A DNA stretch of 64,000 nt, taken from NCBI GenBank assembly GCA_963781895.1, contig CAWAIM010000034.1, positions 1 through 64,000 of the forward strand, in the 5' to 3' direction. The notes beneath the pieces were generated by a model, which was given only the letters and a program-made list of their open reading frames with translations, was not told the DNA's origin and made no database searches. The DNA is from Roseiarcus sp963781895 (GTDB taxonomy: Bacteria; Pseudomonadota; Alphaproteobacteria; Rhizobiales; Beijerinckiaceae). Shown piece after piece: positions 1 to 9,459 of the stretch (positions within the stretch are counted from its first letter, which is position 1; every line of letters starts with the position of its first letter). Both the position numbers and the translations under genes were made by a program.

Positions 1-1134
1 CAGTCCATTTCGCCGGACAGCTACACGCTGCGGATTGGCGGTCATTCGCCGCTGCAATTGGATTCGGGCGCGACATTGGCGCCCGTGACCATCGCCTATC
101 AGGTCTATGGCGAGCTCAACGCGGATAAGTCAAACGCGCTGCTGGTCTGCCACGCCCTGACCGGCGATCAGCACGTCGCCAACCCTCACCCGATCACCGG
201 CAGGCAAGGCTGGTGGGAGACAATGGTCGGTCCGGGCCGGCCCTTCGACACCGATCGATTTTTCATCATCTGCGCCAACGTCCTCGGCGGATGCATGGGC
301 ACCACCGGCCCGGCTTCGATCAATCCGGAAACCGGCGAGCCTTACGGGCTCGACTTTCCGCTGGTCACGATCGCCGACATGGTGCGCGCGCAAGCGCTGC
401 TGATCGACCATCTCGGCATCGACACGCTGTTTTGCGTCGTGGGCGGCTCGATGGGCGGCATGCAGGTTCTGCAGTGGGCGGCGAGCTATCCAGAGCGCGT
501 GTTCGCCGCCCTGCCGATCGCCACCGCGGCGCGCCATTCCTCCCAGAACATCGCCTTCCACGAGGTTGGCCGACAGGCGATCATGGCCGACCCCGATTGG
601 CGCGGCGGGCGCTATCTCATCGAGCGCACCAGGCCGTCGAAGGGTCTGGCGGTCGCGCGCATGGCCGCCCACATCACCTATCTTTCCGACAGCGCGCTGC
701 ATCGCCGCTTCGGGCGCAATCTGCAAAACCGCTCGGCCCGCACGTTCTCCTTCGACGCGGAATTCCAGATCGAATCTTACCTGCGGCACCAGGGCGCGAT
801 CTTCGTCGAGCGCTTCGATCCCAACTCCTATCTCTACATGACCCGAGCGATGGACTATTTCGACCTCGCGGCGGACTATGGCGGATCGCTTGCGCGCGCC
901 TTCAAAGGTTCGCGGACGCGGTTTTGCGTGGTCTCCTTCACCTCCGACTGGCTGTTTCCGACCAGCGACTCGCGCGCCATCGTCCGCGCGCTCAACGCCG
1001 GCGGCGCGTCCGTCTCCTTCGTCGAAATTGAAACCGATCGCGGACACGACGCCTTTCTGCTCGACGTGCCGGACCTCATCGACACCACCAGAGGCTTCAT
1101 CGACGCGGCGGCCCGCGCGAAAGGCATCGCTTGA
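1..1134 (+). CDS. metX: Homoserine O-acetyltransferase (5' end outside window)
   Basis: The enzyme acylates homoserine with acetyl-CoA in the first committed step of methionine synthesis in the cytoplasm. The frame is open from base 1, so the true start lies upstream; 377 codons are visible. It has the alpha/beta-hydrolase fold signature: nucleophile elbow GGSMGGM with the serine codon at 448-450, an aspartate in FTSDWLFP, and the catalytic histidine in DRGHDAFLLD near the C terminus. The stop overlaps the start of metW by three bases, the usual metX-metW arrangement of proteobacteria. The family also contains succinyltransferases, so acyl-donor choice is inferred. Identification is secure. 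Confidence 0.95.
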   Translation, partial: QSISPDSYTLRIGGHSPLQLDSGATLAPVTIAYQVYGELNADKSNALLVCHALTGDQHVANPHPITGRQGWWETMVGPGRPFDTDRFFIICANVLGGCMGTTGPASINPETGEPYGLDFPLVTIADMVRAQALLIDHLGIDTLFCVVGGSMGGMQVLQWAASYPERVFAALPIATAARHSSQNIAFHEVGRQAIMADPDWRGGRYLIERTRPSKGLAVARMAAHITYLSDSALHRRFGRNLQNRSARTFSFDAEFQIESYLRHQGAIFVERFDPNSYLYMTRAMDYFDLAADYGGSLARAFKGSRTRFCVVSFTSDWLFPTSDSRAIVRALNAGGASVSFVEIETDRGHDAFLLDVPDLIDTTRGFIDAAARAKGIA

Positions 1135-1760
1135 GCCTGGTTCGGGCCCCCGCCCCGCTCCGCGTCGATCTATTGCGCGTAGCCGAACTCGTCGATCCGG
1201 GTTCGCGCGTGCTCGATGTCGGCTGCGGCGATGGAGAGTTGCTGCGGCTGCTGGCGGATCAGCGAAGCGCCGACGGGCGCGGAATCGAACTCTCCCAACA
1301 GGGCGTCAACGATTGCGTCGCCAAAGGGCTTTCGGTCATCCAAGGCGACGCTGACGCCGATCTGGCCGATTACCCCGACGACGCTTTCGATTATGTGATC
1401 CTGTCGCAGACTCTGCAGGCGACGCGCCATCCGAAGGTCGTGCTCCAGCACATGTTGCGGATCGGCCGCCGGGCGATCGTTTCGGTGCCGAATTTCGGCC
1501 ACTGGAAAGTGCGGGCGCAGCTCGCCCTTTCCGGCCGCATGCCGGTGACCGAGAGTCTGTCTCATTCCTGGTACGACACGCCGAACATTCACTTTTGCAC
1601 CATTTCTGATTTTATCGCGTTGGCGCACGAGGTGGGGGCGACAATCGACAAGAGCGCCGTGCTCGATCGTCATGGCCGGTCGCTGCGTCCCATCTGGCCG
1701 AAATGCGCCTGGAATCTGTTCGGCGATCAGGCGATTTTTCTCCTGCATCGCGGCCGGTAG
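1131..1760 (+). CDS. metW: Methionine biosynthesis protein MetW
   Basis: This is a class I SAM-dependent methyltransferase-fold protein of 209 residues that accompanies MetX and is needed for full homoserine acetyltransferase activity in several proteobacteria. The nucleotide-binding glycine motif is VLDVGCGDGELL near residues 24-35. The family signature VSVPNFGHWKVRAQL lies near residue 120, followed by the WYDTPNIHFCTISDF stretch typical of MetW. The start is TTG, overlapping the metX stop, so translation is probably coupled. No methyl acceptor is established for the family. Confidence 0.95.
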   Translation: MSLVRAPAPLRVDLLRVAELVDPGSRVLDVGCGDGELLRLLADQRSADGRGIELSQQGVNDCVAKGLSVIQGDADADLADYPDDAFDYVILSQTLQATRHPKVVLQHMLRIGRRAIVSVPNFGHWKVRAQLALSGRMPVTESLSHSWYDTPNIHFCTISDFIALAHEVGATIDKSAVLDRHGRSLRPIWPKCAWNLFGDQAIFLLHRGR

Positions 1761-1844
1761 GGTTCGGCGCCCCCTCGCTTCCTGTTGACAGCGCTTCGGC
1801 CGCGCCGTCAACTCCATGGCGTTTCCCAACGGAGCCATATTTCG

Positions 1845-3012
1845 ATGCCGATCCATCAAGCTGTCCAGGACTTGGTTCCGGACGCCCAGACTTGGCGCCG
1901 CGAAATCCACCAGAACCCCGAGCTGCTTTACGACGTCGAGCGCACCGCCCAATATGTCGCCGACCGGCTCAACGCGTTCGGCTGCGACGAAGTGAAAACG
2001 TCGATCGGCCGCACCGGCGTGGTCGGCGTCATTCGCGGCGCAAAGGGATCGGGTTCGCGCTCGATCGGCCTTCGCGCGGACATGGACGCGCTGCCGATCG
2101 AGGAGGCGACCAACCTCCCCTATCGCTCCAGGGTCGCGGGCCGGATGCACGCCTGCGGCCACGACGGGCATACCGCCATGCTGCTTGGCGCGGCCCGTCA
2201 TCTTGCGCGAACGCGTAACTTTTGCGGCAACGCCGTCGTCATCTTTCAGCCGGCCGAGGAGGGCGGCGCGGGGGCGATGGCGATGATCGAGGACGGCCTT
2301 ATGGAGCGTTTCGGCATCGAGGAGGTCTATGGCATGCACAATATGCCGAACCTCCCCATCGGGTCTTTCGCCATCCGCAGCGGCCCGTTGATGGCCGCCG
2401 CGGACGAATTCACCATCGATATCGAGGGCAAGGGCGGACACGCGGCGATGCCGCACCGTTGCGTCGATCCCATCGTCGCGGGCGCGCAAATCGTGACGGC
2501 GTTGCAAACGATCGCCTCGCGCAATGTCGATCCGCTCGACTCCTGCGTCGTCTCGGTCACCCGCTTCGAGGCCGGCTCGGCCAACAACGTCATTCCGCAG
2601 TCGGCGTGGCTGAACGGGACGGTGCGCACGCTCCAGGCGGCGACGCGCGACTACGTCGAGAAACGCATCCACGAAATCGTCGCGGGCCTCGCCACGGCCG
2701 CCGGGGCCTCGGCCAAGGTCGAATATCGCCGTGGCTATCCGCCGACGGTCAACCATGCGGCGCAAGCGGAGTTCGCGGCCGCGATCGCCGGCAAGGTCGC
2801 GGGGCGAGACCATGTCCGTTCAGAACACGCCTCCGGTGATGGGCGCGGAGGACTTTTCCTTCATGCTCGAGGCGCGGCCCGGCGCGTTCATCTTCGTCGG
2901 CAACGGCGACAGCGCCGGCCTCCATCACCCGGGCTATGACTTCAACGACGCGGCTCTGCCTTACGGCATGAGCTACTGGGTGGAACTCGTGGAAACCGCG
3001 CTCGCGTCTTGA
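1845..3012 (+). CDS. M20 family metallo-amidohydrolase (hippurate hydrolase-like), frameshifted
   Basis: The product is a zinc-dependent M20 peptidase/aminoacylase-like amidohydrolase that would remove acyl groups from N-acyl amino acids. Visible signatures are the metal-binding MHACGHDGHTAMLLG region, QPAEEGGAGAM with the catalytic glutamate, and the dimerisation-domain stretch GKGGHAAMPH. The reading frame breaks in the GGGG run at 2801-2804. Removing one G joins AGKVAG directly to ETMSVQNTPPVMG, the C-terminal family block with the last metal ligand region GLHHPGYDFND, and restores a 388-residue protein of normal length. Upstream of ATG 1845 is GGAGCC, a weak ribosome site. The break is more likely a sequencing error than a real mutation. 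Confidence 0.85.
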
Positions 3013-3033
3013 CAACGGGCGATCCGGTCATTG

Positions 3034-3051
3034 GCGGCGTTCGTTCGCCGC
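3034..3051. terminator. Possible bidirectional hairpin between convergent genes
   Basis: A GCGGCG / CGCCGC stem with a six-base TTCGTT loop lies in the 75-bp gap between the convergent amidohydrolase and aminopeptidase genes. There is no T-run after it, so a role as an intrinsic terminator is only suggested by position. Confidence 0.3.
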
Positions 3052-3087
3052 GAATCCAAGAATGGCCGCCCCCTGGCCGGGATCGCG

Positions 3088-4929
3088 TCAGCGCTTGCCC
3101 TTCCCGTTCGCGGCAAGAACGCGGCGCGTCGCGTTGGCGAGCCAGCGGCGGGTCGGCGCATCGACGAGCGGCGACAGGGCTTTGCGGACGCGAGCATGAT
3201 AAGCGTCGAGCCAGGCAATTTCGTCGGCGTCCATGAGCTTCGGCTCGACAAGCCGCAAATCGATCGGCGCCAGCGTCAGCGTTTCGAAGCCCAACATCTG
3301 CCGTTCGGCGCCCTGGATCGTCCGCGGCTCGACGACGACAAGATTTTCGATCCGGATCCCGAATGCGCCGGCCGCGTAGTAGCCCGGTTCGTTGGATAGA
3401 ATCATGCCGGGCGCGAGCGCGGTCACGCCCGTTTTGGCGATGCGCTGCGGCCCCTCGTGAACCGAGAGATAGGATCCGACGCCGTGGCCCGTGCCGTGGT
3501 CGAAGTCCAGACCGGCGCGCCAAAGAGGGATCCGCGCCAACGCGTCGATCTGCGCGCCGCTGGTCCCGCTGGGGAACACCGCGCGCGCGATCGCGATGTG
3601 ACCCTTGAGCACCCGGGTGAAGCGATCGCGCATCAGCGCCGTGGGCCGACCGACCGCGATCGTGCGGGTGACGTCGGTCGTTCCATCCTCGTACTGCCCG
3701 CCGCTGTCGATGAGGAAAATTCCGCGTTCGATCTTTCGATTGGACGCCTCGGTGACGCGATAGTGCGGGATTGCCGAATTCGGGCCCGCGCCCGCGATCG
3801 TCGGGAACGATATATCCTTCAGCTTCCCGGTCGCGCGCCGAAAGGTTTCGAGCGCTTTGACCGCGTCGATCTCTCTCAACCGCCCTCGCGGCGCCTCGAT
3901 GTCGAACCACACCAAAAAGCGGGTCATCGCCGCGCCGTCCCGCTCGTGCGCGGCCCGCGCGCCAGCAAGCTCCACCCGGTTTTTCGCGGCCTTCATCAGC
4001 GTGATCGGATCGGCCCCGACCTCGGCTTTGCCCCCGGCCCGTTCGATCGCCTGGGTCAAGAACGCCGGCGCCGTGGCGACGTCGAACGCCACGCGAACGC
4101 CGCGGCCGCCGAGCCTCTCGACGAAGGCGAGGAGGACTTCGGGCTCCAAAATCTCGGCGTGCTTGCCGATGCTTTCGCGGGCTGAGCTGGTCGGTTTCCG
4201 GCTATCGAGAAACACGATCGGGCGTCCCTCGCGGGGAACATAGGCGAACCCGATCGGCAAAGGCGTATGCGACACGTCGGAGCCGCGAATGTTGAACAGC
4301 CACGCCAGATTGTGCGGGTCGCTGATCACGAGTCCGTCGGCGGTCTTCAAGGCCTCGCGCACCCGCGCGATCTTCGCCGCGGCGCTCTCGCCGGCGAAGC
4401 GAATGTCGCGCTGGGTGACGGCGCCGACCGGCGGCCCGGGCCGGTCGCGCCAGATCGAGTTGATCGGATTGGCGTCAAGCGCCGCAAGAGCTGCGCCGGC
4501 CTTTTCACACGCTGCGGAAAGTCGCGATACGCCGTCGGGAGTGTGAAGGCGCGGATCGTAACCGAGCTTGTCGCCCGGCCGCAGGTTTCGGGCGAGCCAC
4601 TCGCTCGGCGGGTCGTCGACGACATGATGCAGTTCGAATACCGAACTTTCGGTCTGCGTTTTCGCCTGCTCCACGTAGCGCCCGTCGACGAACAGCGCCG
4701 CCTTGTCGGCCAGCACGACGGCGGTCCCGGCCGAGCCCGAGAACCCCGTCAGCCACAGCAGGCGTTCCGCATTCGCGGGCACGTATTCATTCTGATGCTC
4801 ATCGGCGCGCGGCACGATGAATCCGGCCAGGCCCGCCGTCTTGAGCTGCCGCCGCAATTCCTCCGCGCGCTCGGCCCCGTGCGATGGCCCGCCCAATTCA
4901 GCGAAGGATTGAAATCGACTCTCAAGCAC
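3088..4929 (-). CDS. M24 family Xaa-Pro aminopeptidase
   Basis: This 613-residue cytosolic aminopeptidase P-type enzyme removes an N-terminal residue preceding proline using two metal ions. The N-terminal creatinase-like domains (FIVPRADEHQNEYVP, near residue 35) precede the M24 pita-bread domain. Metal ligands are visible: two aspartates in FLIDSGGQYEDGTTDVTRT, the histidine in HGTGHGVGSYL, and glutamates in LSNEPGYY and IRIENLVVV. The start chosen is GTG 4929, preceded by GAGAGG eight bases upstream and lying just after hpt; the open frame extends further but runs into hpt coding sequence. It probably forms an operon with hpt, 29 bp upstream. Confidence 0.93.
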   Translation of the reverse strand: MLESRFQSFAELGGPSHGAERAEELRRQLKTAGLAGFIVPRADEHQNEYVPANAERLLWLTGFSGSAGTAVVLADKAALFVDGRYVEQAKTQTESSVFELHHVVDDPPSEWLARNLRPGDKLGYDPRLHTPDGVSRLSAACEKAGAALAALDANPINSIWRDRPGPPVGAVTQRDIRFAGESAAAKIARVREALKTADGLVISDPHNLAWLFNIRGSDVSHTPLPIGFAYVPREGRPIVFLDSRKPTSSARESIGKHAEILEPEVLLAFVERLGGRGVRVAFDVATAPAFLTQAIERAGGKAEVGADPITLMKAAKNRVELAGARAAHERDGAAMTRFLVWFDIEAPRGRLREIDAVKALETFRRATGKLKDISFPTIAGAGPNSAIPHYRVTEASNRKIERGIFLIDSGGQYEDGTTDVTRTIAVGRPTALMRDRFTRVLKGHIAIARAVFPSGTSGAQIDALARIPLWRAGLDFDHGTGHGVGSYLSVHEGPQRIAKTGVTALAPGMILSNEPGYYAAGAFGIRIENLVVVEPRTIQGAERQMLGFETLTLAPIDLRLVEPKLMDADEIAWLDAYHARVRKALSPLVDAPTRRWLANATRRVLAANGKGKR

Positions 4930-4958
4930 GCCAGCGGCCTCTCGGAAAAGGGAAAGGA

Positions 4959-5507
4959 TCAGGCGGCGTCTTGCGCGGTGACGACGCGGCCGATGAACGG
5001 CAGCTCGCGATAGGAATGGGCGACGTCCATGCCATAGCCGACCACAAAGACGTCGGGGCACACAAAGCCGATAAAATCCGCATCGATCGAGACCGCGCGT
5101 TTCCCGGGCTTCTCCAGCATGACGCAGATGAGCACCCGCCGCGCGCCGCGCGCGACCAGCAAGTCCTTGGCGAAGGCCAGCGTCCGGCCCGATTCGAGAA
5201 TGTCGTCGACGAGGAGCACGTCACGGTCGCGCACTGAGGATTCGATGTCGCGCAGGATCTTCACGGCGCCGCTCGAGACGGTCCCTTCCAGATAGCTCGA
5301 CAGGTGAAAAAACTCGACTTGCGGCTCCAACCCCACCCTGTGCAGGGCGCGAAGAAGGTCAGCGGCGAACATGAAGGACCCCTTGAGGATCGCCACGACC
5401 AGGAGGTCTTTCGGACTGGCCGCGGCAATCTCCCGGGCGAGCGCTTCCGTGCGCTCGGCGATCGCCGCTTCGTCGTAGAGGACCTTGACCTGCCTGTCGC
5501 CGCTCAT
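4959..5507 (-). CDS. hpt: Hypoxanthine phosphoribosyltransferase
   Basis: The enzyme salvages hypoxanthine (and often guanine) by transfer of phosphoribose from PRPP, giving IMP or GMP. The 182-residue product has the PRPP-binding signature VLLVDDILESGRTL and the flexible-loop segment FFHLSSYLEGTVSSG. The start is ATG 5507 with AGGGGCAGG just upstream; a TTG seven codons earlier is less likely. Downstream on the same strand is the aminopeptidase gene. Identification is firm at family level; purine preference is inferred. Confidence 0.93.
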   Translation of the reverse strand: MSGDRQVKVLYDEAAIAERTEALAREIAAASPKDLLVVAILKGSFMFAADLLRALHRVGLEPQVEFFHLSSYLEGTVSSGAVKILRDIESSVRDRDVLLVDDILESGRTLAFAKDLLVARGARRVLICVMLEKPGKRAVSIDADFIGFVCPDVFVVGYGMDVAHSYRELPFIGRVVTAQDAA

Positions 5508-5914
5508 GAACCTGCCCCTGCTGAACAAATCCTTATCCCCCGGCCGGACGAAATTTACCAGCGCGCCGTCAGCCCTCTACTGAGCCGCGGGCGGTTGCGC
5601 CGCGAGCCACGCGCGTGCGCCCCGTCAGATGAAACTTCGGCGGCCTCGTTTGACGCCGGAGCGCCGGGTCGATGGCGCGCGGGCCGACTCGAGCCAAACT
5701 CGCCGCGGCCATGAACCTGCATGTCGCGACGATCAATGAAAGCGCCCGCCTGCCGGAAATTCGGTCCGGAATGTCGTCACGGTTCGAGCACGACTTGCCC
5801 GACCCGCGTCGCTATTCGAAACTTCCATTCTCAGCGGCGGCCGATCGCTGGCGTTTGGTTCGAAACGCGGCTAAAGCCGGATGAGCGGCCTGCCTCCGCC
5901 ATTGCCCGAGGATC
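5508..5914. other. Intergenic region between hpt and ftsE
   Basis: This 407-bp divergent intergenic stretch should carry promoters for hpt (leftward) and ftsEX (rightward). Short open frames cross it, but none has a recognisable product or a convincing ribosome site. I see no hairpin, repeat or RNA gene in it. Confidence 0.5.
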
Positions 5915-6592
5915 GTGTTGCTACGCTTCGAAAACGTCGGTTTGCGTTATGGGATGGGGCCAGAGGTCGTTCGCGATCTGAATTTCTCCATCGCGCCGCA
6001 GAGCTTTCAGTTCGTGACCGGCCCCTCCGGCGCCGGCAAAACGACTCTCCTGCGACTGATGCTTCTGTCGCTTCGACCGACGCGCGGCGCTGTTCATATC
6101 TTCGGCCAGGACGCGACCGCATTGAGCAAGGATGACCTCACCGCGCTGCGGCGGCGCATCGGCGTCGTATTCCAGGATTTTCGCCTGCTGGATCATCTGA
6201 CGACCTATGAGAACGTCGCCCTGCCGCTGCGGGCCATGGGACGCGCGGAATCCGTGTATCGCGCCGAAGTCATTGAATTGCTGCGCTGGGTTGGCCTCGG
6301 CGAGCGCATAAGCGCTTCCCCGCCCGTTCTTTCCGGCGGCGAAAAGCAGCGCGCCGCGATTGCGCGCGCGCTCATCGTCCGGCCTGAATTGCTGCTCGCC
6401 GACGAGCCGACCGGCAATGTCGATCCCGGCCTCGCGCGTCGGCTTCTTCGATTGTTCGTCGAGTTGCATCGGCTCGGCACGGCGGTCGTCATCGCGACCC
6501 ATGATCTCCATCTCATGGATCAGTTCGGCTTCGCGCGCCGGCTCGTGGTCGGCGATGGGAAGCTCACGATCTTCGACGGCCAGCCGCCATGA
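5915..6592 (+). CDS. ftsE: Cell division ATP-binding protein FtsE
   Basis: FtsE is the cytoplasmic ATPase of the FtsEX complex, which transmits cell-division signals to periplasmic peptidoglycan hydrolases. The 225-residue protein has Walker A GPSGAGKTTLLR near residue 36, signature LSGGEKQRAAIARAL, and Walker B LLLADEPTGNVDP, where the family-typical asparagine follows the glycine. The start is GTG 5915 giving MLLRFENVGLRYG; a GAGG element lies five bases upstream. Its stop overlaps the ftsX start by four bases (ATGA), so the two are translationally coupled. Confidence 0.96.
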   Translation: MLLRFENVGLRYGMGPEVVRDLNFSIAPQSFQFVTGPSGAGKTTLLRLMLLSLRPTRGAVHIFGQDATALSKDDLTALRRRIGVVFQDFRLLDHLTTYENVALPLRAMGRAESVYRAEVIELLRWVGLGERISASPPVLSGGEKQRAAIARALIVRPELLLADEPTGNVDPGLARRLLRLFVELHRLGTAVVIATHDLHLMDQFGFARRLVVGDGKLTIFDGQPP

Positions 6593-7533
6593 ATGACCCG
6601 GCCGTGGAAAAGCGCTTCGTCCTCGAGCCGATCGTGAAGCGGGACATGCCGCTGATACCCGGCGACTCGGTCGCCGGACGCGCGTTGGTGGTCGTCGTCG
6701 CGATCATGACATTCCTCGCCTGCCTGACGGCCGGCGGCGCGCTGCTCGTCGCCAACGCCTCGCAATTCTGGCGCTCCGACGTGTTGCGCGACGTTACGAT
6801 CCAAATCAAGCCGCGGCAGGGCGACGACGTGGACGGTCTTGTCGCCAAGGCTGTTTCCGTCGCCTCTCACGCTCCCGGCGTCGACGAGGTTCGCCCCTAT
6901 TCCAAGGCCGAGTCGGAAAAGCTGCTCGAGCCGTGGCTCGGCAGCGGCCTCGATCTGAGCCTGTTGCCGATCCCTCGTCTCATTATCGTTCATATGCGCG
7001 GCCAAAGCGCACAAGACCTCGCGGCGCTGCGAGCGGCTCTCGCGCCCGCCGTTCCACAGGCGGACCTCGACGATCACCGCGCCTGGGCGGCTCGCATTGG
7101 GACAATGGCCAACGCCATCGTTCTGCTGGCCGCCGCGCTGTTCGCTCTTATGATCGCGGCGATGGGCACGGCGATCGGCTTCGCGACTCGGGGAGCGATG
7201 GCCGGCAATCGCGAGATTATCGAGGTGCTGCATTTCGTCGGGGCCTCGGACGCGTTCATCGCCAGGGAATTCCAGACGCATTTCCGCCGCCTCGGGTTGC
7301 GCGGCGCGCTGATCGGCGGTTCGGCCTCCATCGCTTTCTTCCTCGCAGCGTCGGCGCTGTCGGCCTGGTGGGCGGACTCGCCGGGCGCCGAGGAGATCGC
7401 CGCGATGTTTGGCGCTTTCTCTCTCGGTCCCGCCGGCTATGCCGCGCTGGCGCTGGTCGTCGCCGCCGTGACGCTGCTGACCGGCTTCCTGTCGCGAGAG
7501 ATCGTCTTCCGCCAGCTGCACGCTCTCCAATGA
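6589..7533 (+). CDS. ftsX: Cell division protein FtsX, permease subunit
   Basis: FtsX is the inner-membrane partner of FtsE. The 314-residue protein shows the expected plan: a cytoplasmic N terminus, a first membrane segment near residues 30-55 (ALVVVVAIMTFLACLTAGGA), a periplasmic loop of about 100 residues that in the family contacts hydrolase activators, and three C-terminal membrane segments near residues 180, 240 and 285. GASDAFIAREFQTHFRRLGL is the conserved cytoplasmic turn before the third segment. It is coupled to ftsE by a four-base overlap and precedes an acyltransferase gene. Confidence 0.95.
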   Translation: MNDPAVEKRFVLEPIVKRDMPLIPGDSVAGRALVVVVAIMTFLACLTAGGALLVANASQFWRSDVLRDVTIQIKPRQGDDVDGLVAKAVSVASHAPGVDEVRPYSKAESEKLLEPWLGSGLDLSLLPIPRLIIVHMRGQSAQDLAALRAALAPAVPQADLDDHRAWAARIGTMANAIVLLAAALFALMIAAMGTAIGFATRGAMAGNREIIEVLHFVGASDAFIAREFQTHFRRLGLRGALIGGSASIAFFLAASALSAWWADSPGAEEIAAMFGAFSLGPAGYAALALVVAAVTLLTGFLSREIVFRQLHALQ

Positions 7534-7579
7534 CCCTGCGGGCGCCTCCCTATACGTTTCTCCGATACGGCGGCCCGCC

Positions 7580-8367
7580 ATGCTGACGGTCGCGCTCCCT
7601 GCTGTTCAACTTTCTGTTTTACGTGAATATTACCGTTCTGATGATCATCGGCCTGCCGATGATGCTGGGCGGACGACGCGGGGTGTTCGCACTGGCTCGT
7701 CTCTGGGGCGCCGTTTCGGTGTGGCTATTGGAGACAATTTGCGGCCTGCGGGTCGAATACCGCGGCGTCGAGAACATTCCTTCCGGCGCCGTCCTGATCG
7801 CCGCCAAGCATCAGTCCTTTCTCGAAACCTTCGCCCTCCTCAAATATGCTCCCGATTTCGCCATCATTCTCAAGCGGCAATTGACCTATCTGCCGCTGTT
7901 CGGCCTCTATCTGATCGTGTCGCGGCAGATCGCGATCGACCGCGGCGCGCGGCCGTCAGGCCCTGCAGCAAATCGTCGCCGGCACAAGACCGGTGCTGGC
8001 GGCCGGCCGCCAGGTCTTCATCTATCCGGAAGGCACCCGCCGGCCTCCCGGAGCGCCGCCGAACTACAAACAAGGCGTCGCGGCGCTCTATGTCGAAACC
8101 GGCGCGCCCTGCCTGCCGGTCGCCCTCAACACCGGGCTGTTCTGGCGGCGGCGCGGCCTCCTGCGCCGGCCGGGCGTGGCGGTGATCGAATACCTGCCGC
8201 CGATCGGCCCCGGACTCGATCGCGCCGCCTTCAGCGCGCGGCTGCAGGCCGCAATCGAGACCGCCTGCGCCCGTCTCAACGCGGAAGCGATCGCCCGCGA
8301 TCCGTCGCTCGAGGCGCTGGTGGCGGAGGGCGCTCATTTCGACGCCGAGCGGCGGAAGAAGCCGTGA
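7580..8367 (+). CDS. plsC: 1-acyl-sn-glycerol-3-phosphate acyltransferase, twice frameshifted
   Basis: The product is a PlsC-type membrane acyltransferase that makes phosphatidic acid from lysophosphatidate. The acceptor motif appears as AAKHQSFLETF (H-X4-D-like box, here H-X4-E) and the glycerophosphate-binding motif as FIYPEGTRRPPG. Two single-base insertions split the gene. Dropping one G near 7592 joins ATG 7580 (MLTV) to RSLLFNFLFYVNITVLM, the normal N terminus. Dropping one C at 7953-7954 joins IDRGAR to RQALQQIVAGTRPVLAAG. The repaired protein is 261 residues, normal for the family. It lies 46 bp after ftsX, a neighbourhood common in Hyphomicrobiales. Confidence 0.85.
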
Positions 8368-8828
8368 AGGCTTTGGGGGATAGCGCCATTCGATGCGAAC
8401 GGCGGTGTGGCGGACGGGAGCCACCCCCAATGGCCAGACGTCGCGGACGGAAGACGCGCGGGCTTCATCGGGTCGTCGCCTGAGCCTGCAAAGTCGCGCG
8501 AACAATTCTTTGCTGAAAATCACAAATGATGGTACTCTGCCCTCTCGCCAAGAACGCGAGCGAATGGCCGTTTCGCGCCGGGCGGACGTGCGCCGCCGTA
8601 TTGGTCTGTTGGTATGAAGCGGCGCGATGGATTTTTGCTTTCGAATCGCCGTAACTCATTGAAAAGTCAGGATTCGGACGAGAGAATCCAAGGAAATCCA
8701 AGCCTTTTTTCCTTGGTTTTTCTTGGTTTTCCTTGGTTCTGTTTGGTCTGGCTTGGTTTGGCTTGGCAAAATTTGGCGCGGGCCAGGATAACACGCCTCC
8801 GATCGGCGGCTTCTCGGCGCCGCCTGGG
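8368..8828. other. Convergent intergenic region with TTGG-rich low-complexity tract
   Basis: This 461-bp gap separates the convergent acyltransferase and ChaC-type genes. It contains no recognisable gene. From about 8698 to 8772 the plus strand is built from degenerate CTTGGTTTT / CTTGGATT-like units, almost free of A. Open frames through the tract encode Lys/Pro/Asn-rich low-complexity peptide and are not credible proteins. Confidence 0.6.
8698..8772. repeat. Degenerate TTGG-unit low-complexity repeat
   Basis: About eight to nine imperfect copies of a C(T)TTGGTTT-like unit of 8-10 bases follow each other here, with G+T making up nearly all of the plus strand. The composition is far from the GC-rich surroundings. 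Function is unknown; it sits between two convergent genes. Confidence 0.6.
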
Positions 8829-9459
8829 TCACGCCCGATCGCGCGACGGCCGCCCGGCGCCGGGCGGCTCTGGATCGCCGCGGCGCCTGGCGGGGTTCGG
8901 CGGGCGCGCGCTCCGCAGTCTGGCGCTGAGCCATTCCAGCTCGTGGTCGCGGACGCCGATCGCCAGCAGGTGGTCGTGCGTCTCGGTCACGTAAGCCGCG
9001 TTGTCGCCCGTTCGCCCGGCTGCCGCCGCGCACCAGGTCGAGCATCGCCTCCCGCTCCAGGCGCCCTGCATATTGGGGATGCCGCCGGTCCGCGACATAG
9101 GTCAGCGCGCGAACGCGGCCGCCGCCGTCGAGCGTGATCGGCGCCATCCGTTCGATATAGACTTCGGTCGCCTGTTCGCGCTCGCGCAAATAACGGATCG
9201 TCGCCTCCCGCCGCGCCGCGTCGACCCGGAAAGCGACGCCGGAACACGCCCCGCCGCGATCGAGCCCGAGCACCAGACCCGGCCGGTCCGGCGTCCCGCG
9301 ATAGACATGTGAATAAATGCAGAGGCATCTGCGCCAGCCCCGCAGCGTCGCCCTGCATTTGAGCGAATAGGCGAACCCCGGCCGCCACATCAGCGACCCA
9401 TAGCCGAACACCCAAAGTTCGCCGTGCGGCTCCGGCCTGGCGTCCGCGGTCGGCGTCAC
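8829..9459 (-). CDS. ChaC-type gamma-glutamylcyclotransferase, frameshifted
   Basis: The product belongs to the gamma-glutamylcyclotransferase (ChaC-like) family, which releases 5-oxoproline from glutathione. The family hallmarks are the N-terminal WVFGYGSLMWRPGF loop, HVYRGTPDRPGLVLGLDRGG, and a C-terminal TGDNAAYVTETHDHLLAIG block. These lie in two frames: dropping one base near 9021 converts VRGGSRANG into VRGGAGRTGDNAAYVT and gives about 209 residues. The GTG start at 9459 overlaps the tyrA stop by four bases, so it is the last gene of the chorismate mutase-hisC-tyrA operon. The catalytic glutamate could not be placed with certainty. Confidence 0.8.

Noticed and set aside
1170..2813. 547-codon open frame on the minus strand over metW and the amidohydrolase
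   Set aside because: It is antisense to two well-supported genes, has an Arg/Asp/Gly-rich composition typical of GC-rich shadow frames, and shows no domain.
8465..8794. 109-codon minus-strand frame through the TTGG repeat, encoding a Lys/Pro/Asn-rich peptide
   Set aside because: The composition is a direct translation of the low-complexity repeat and there is no ribosome site.
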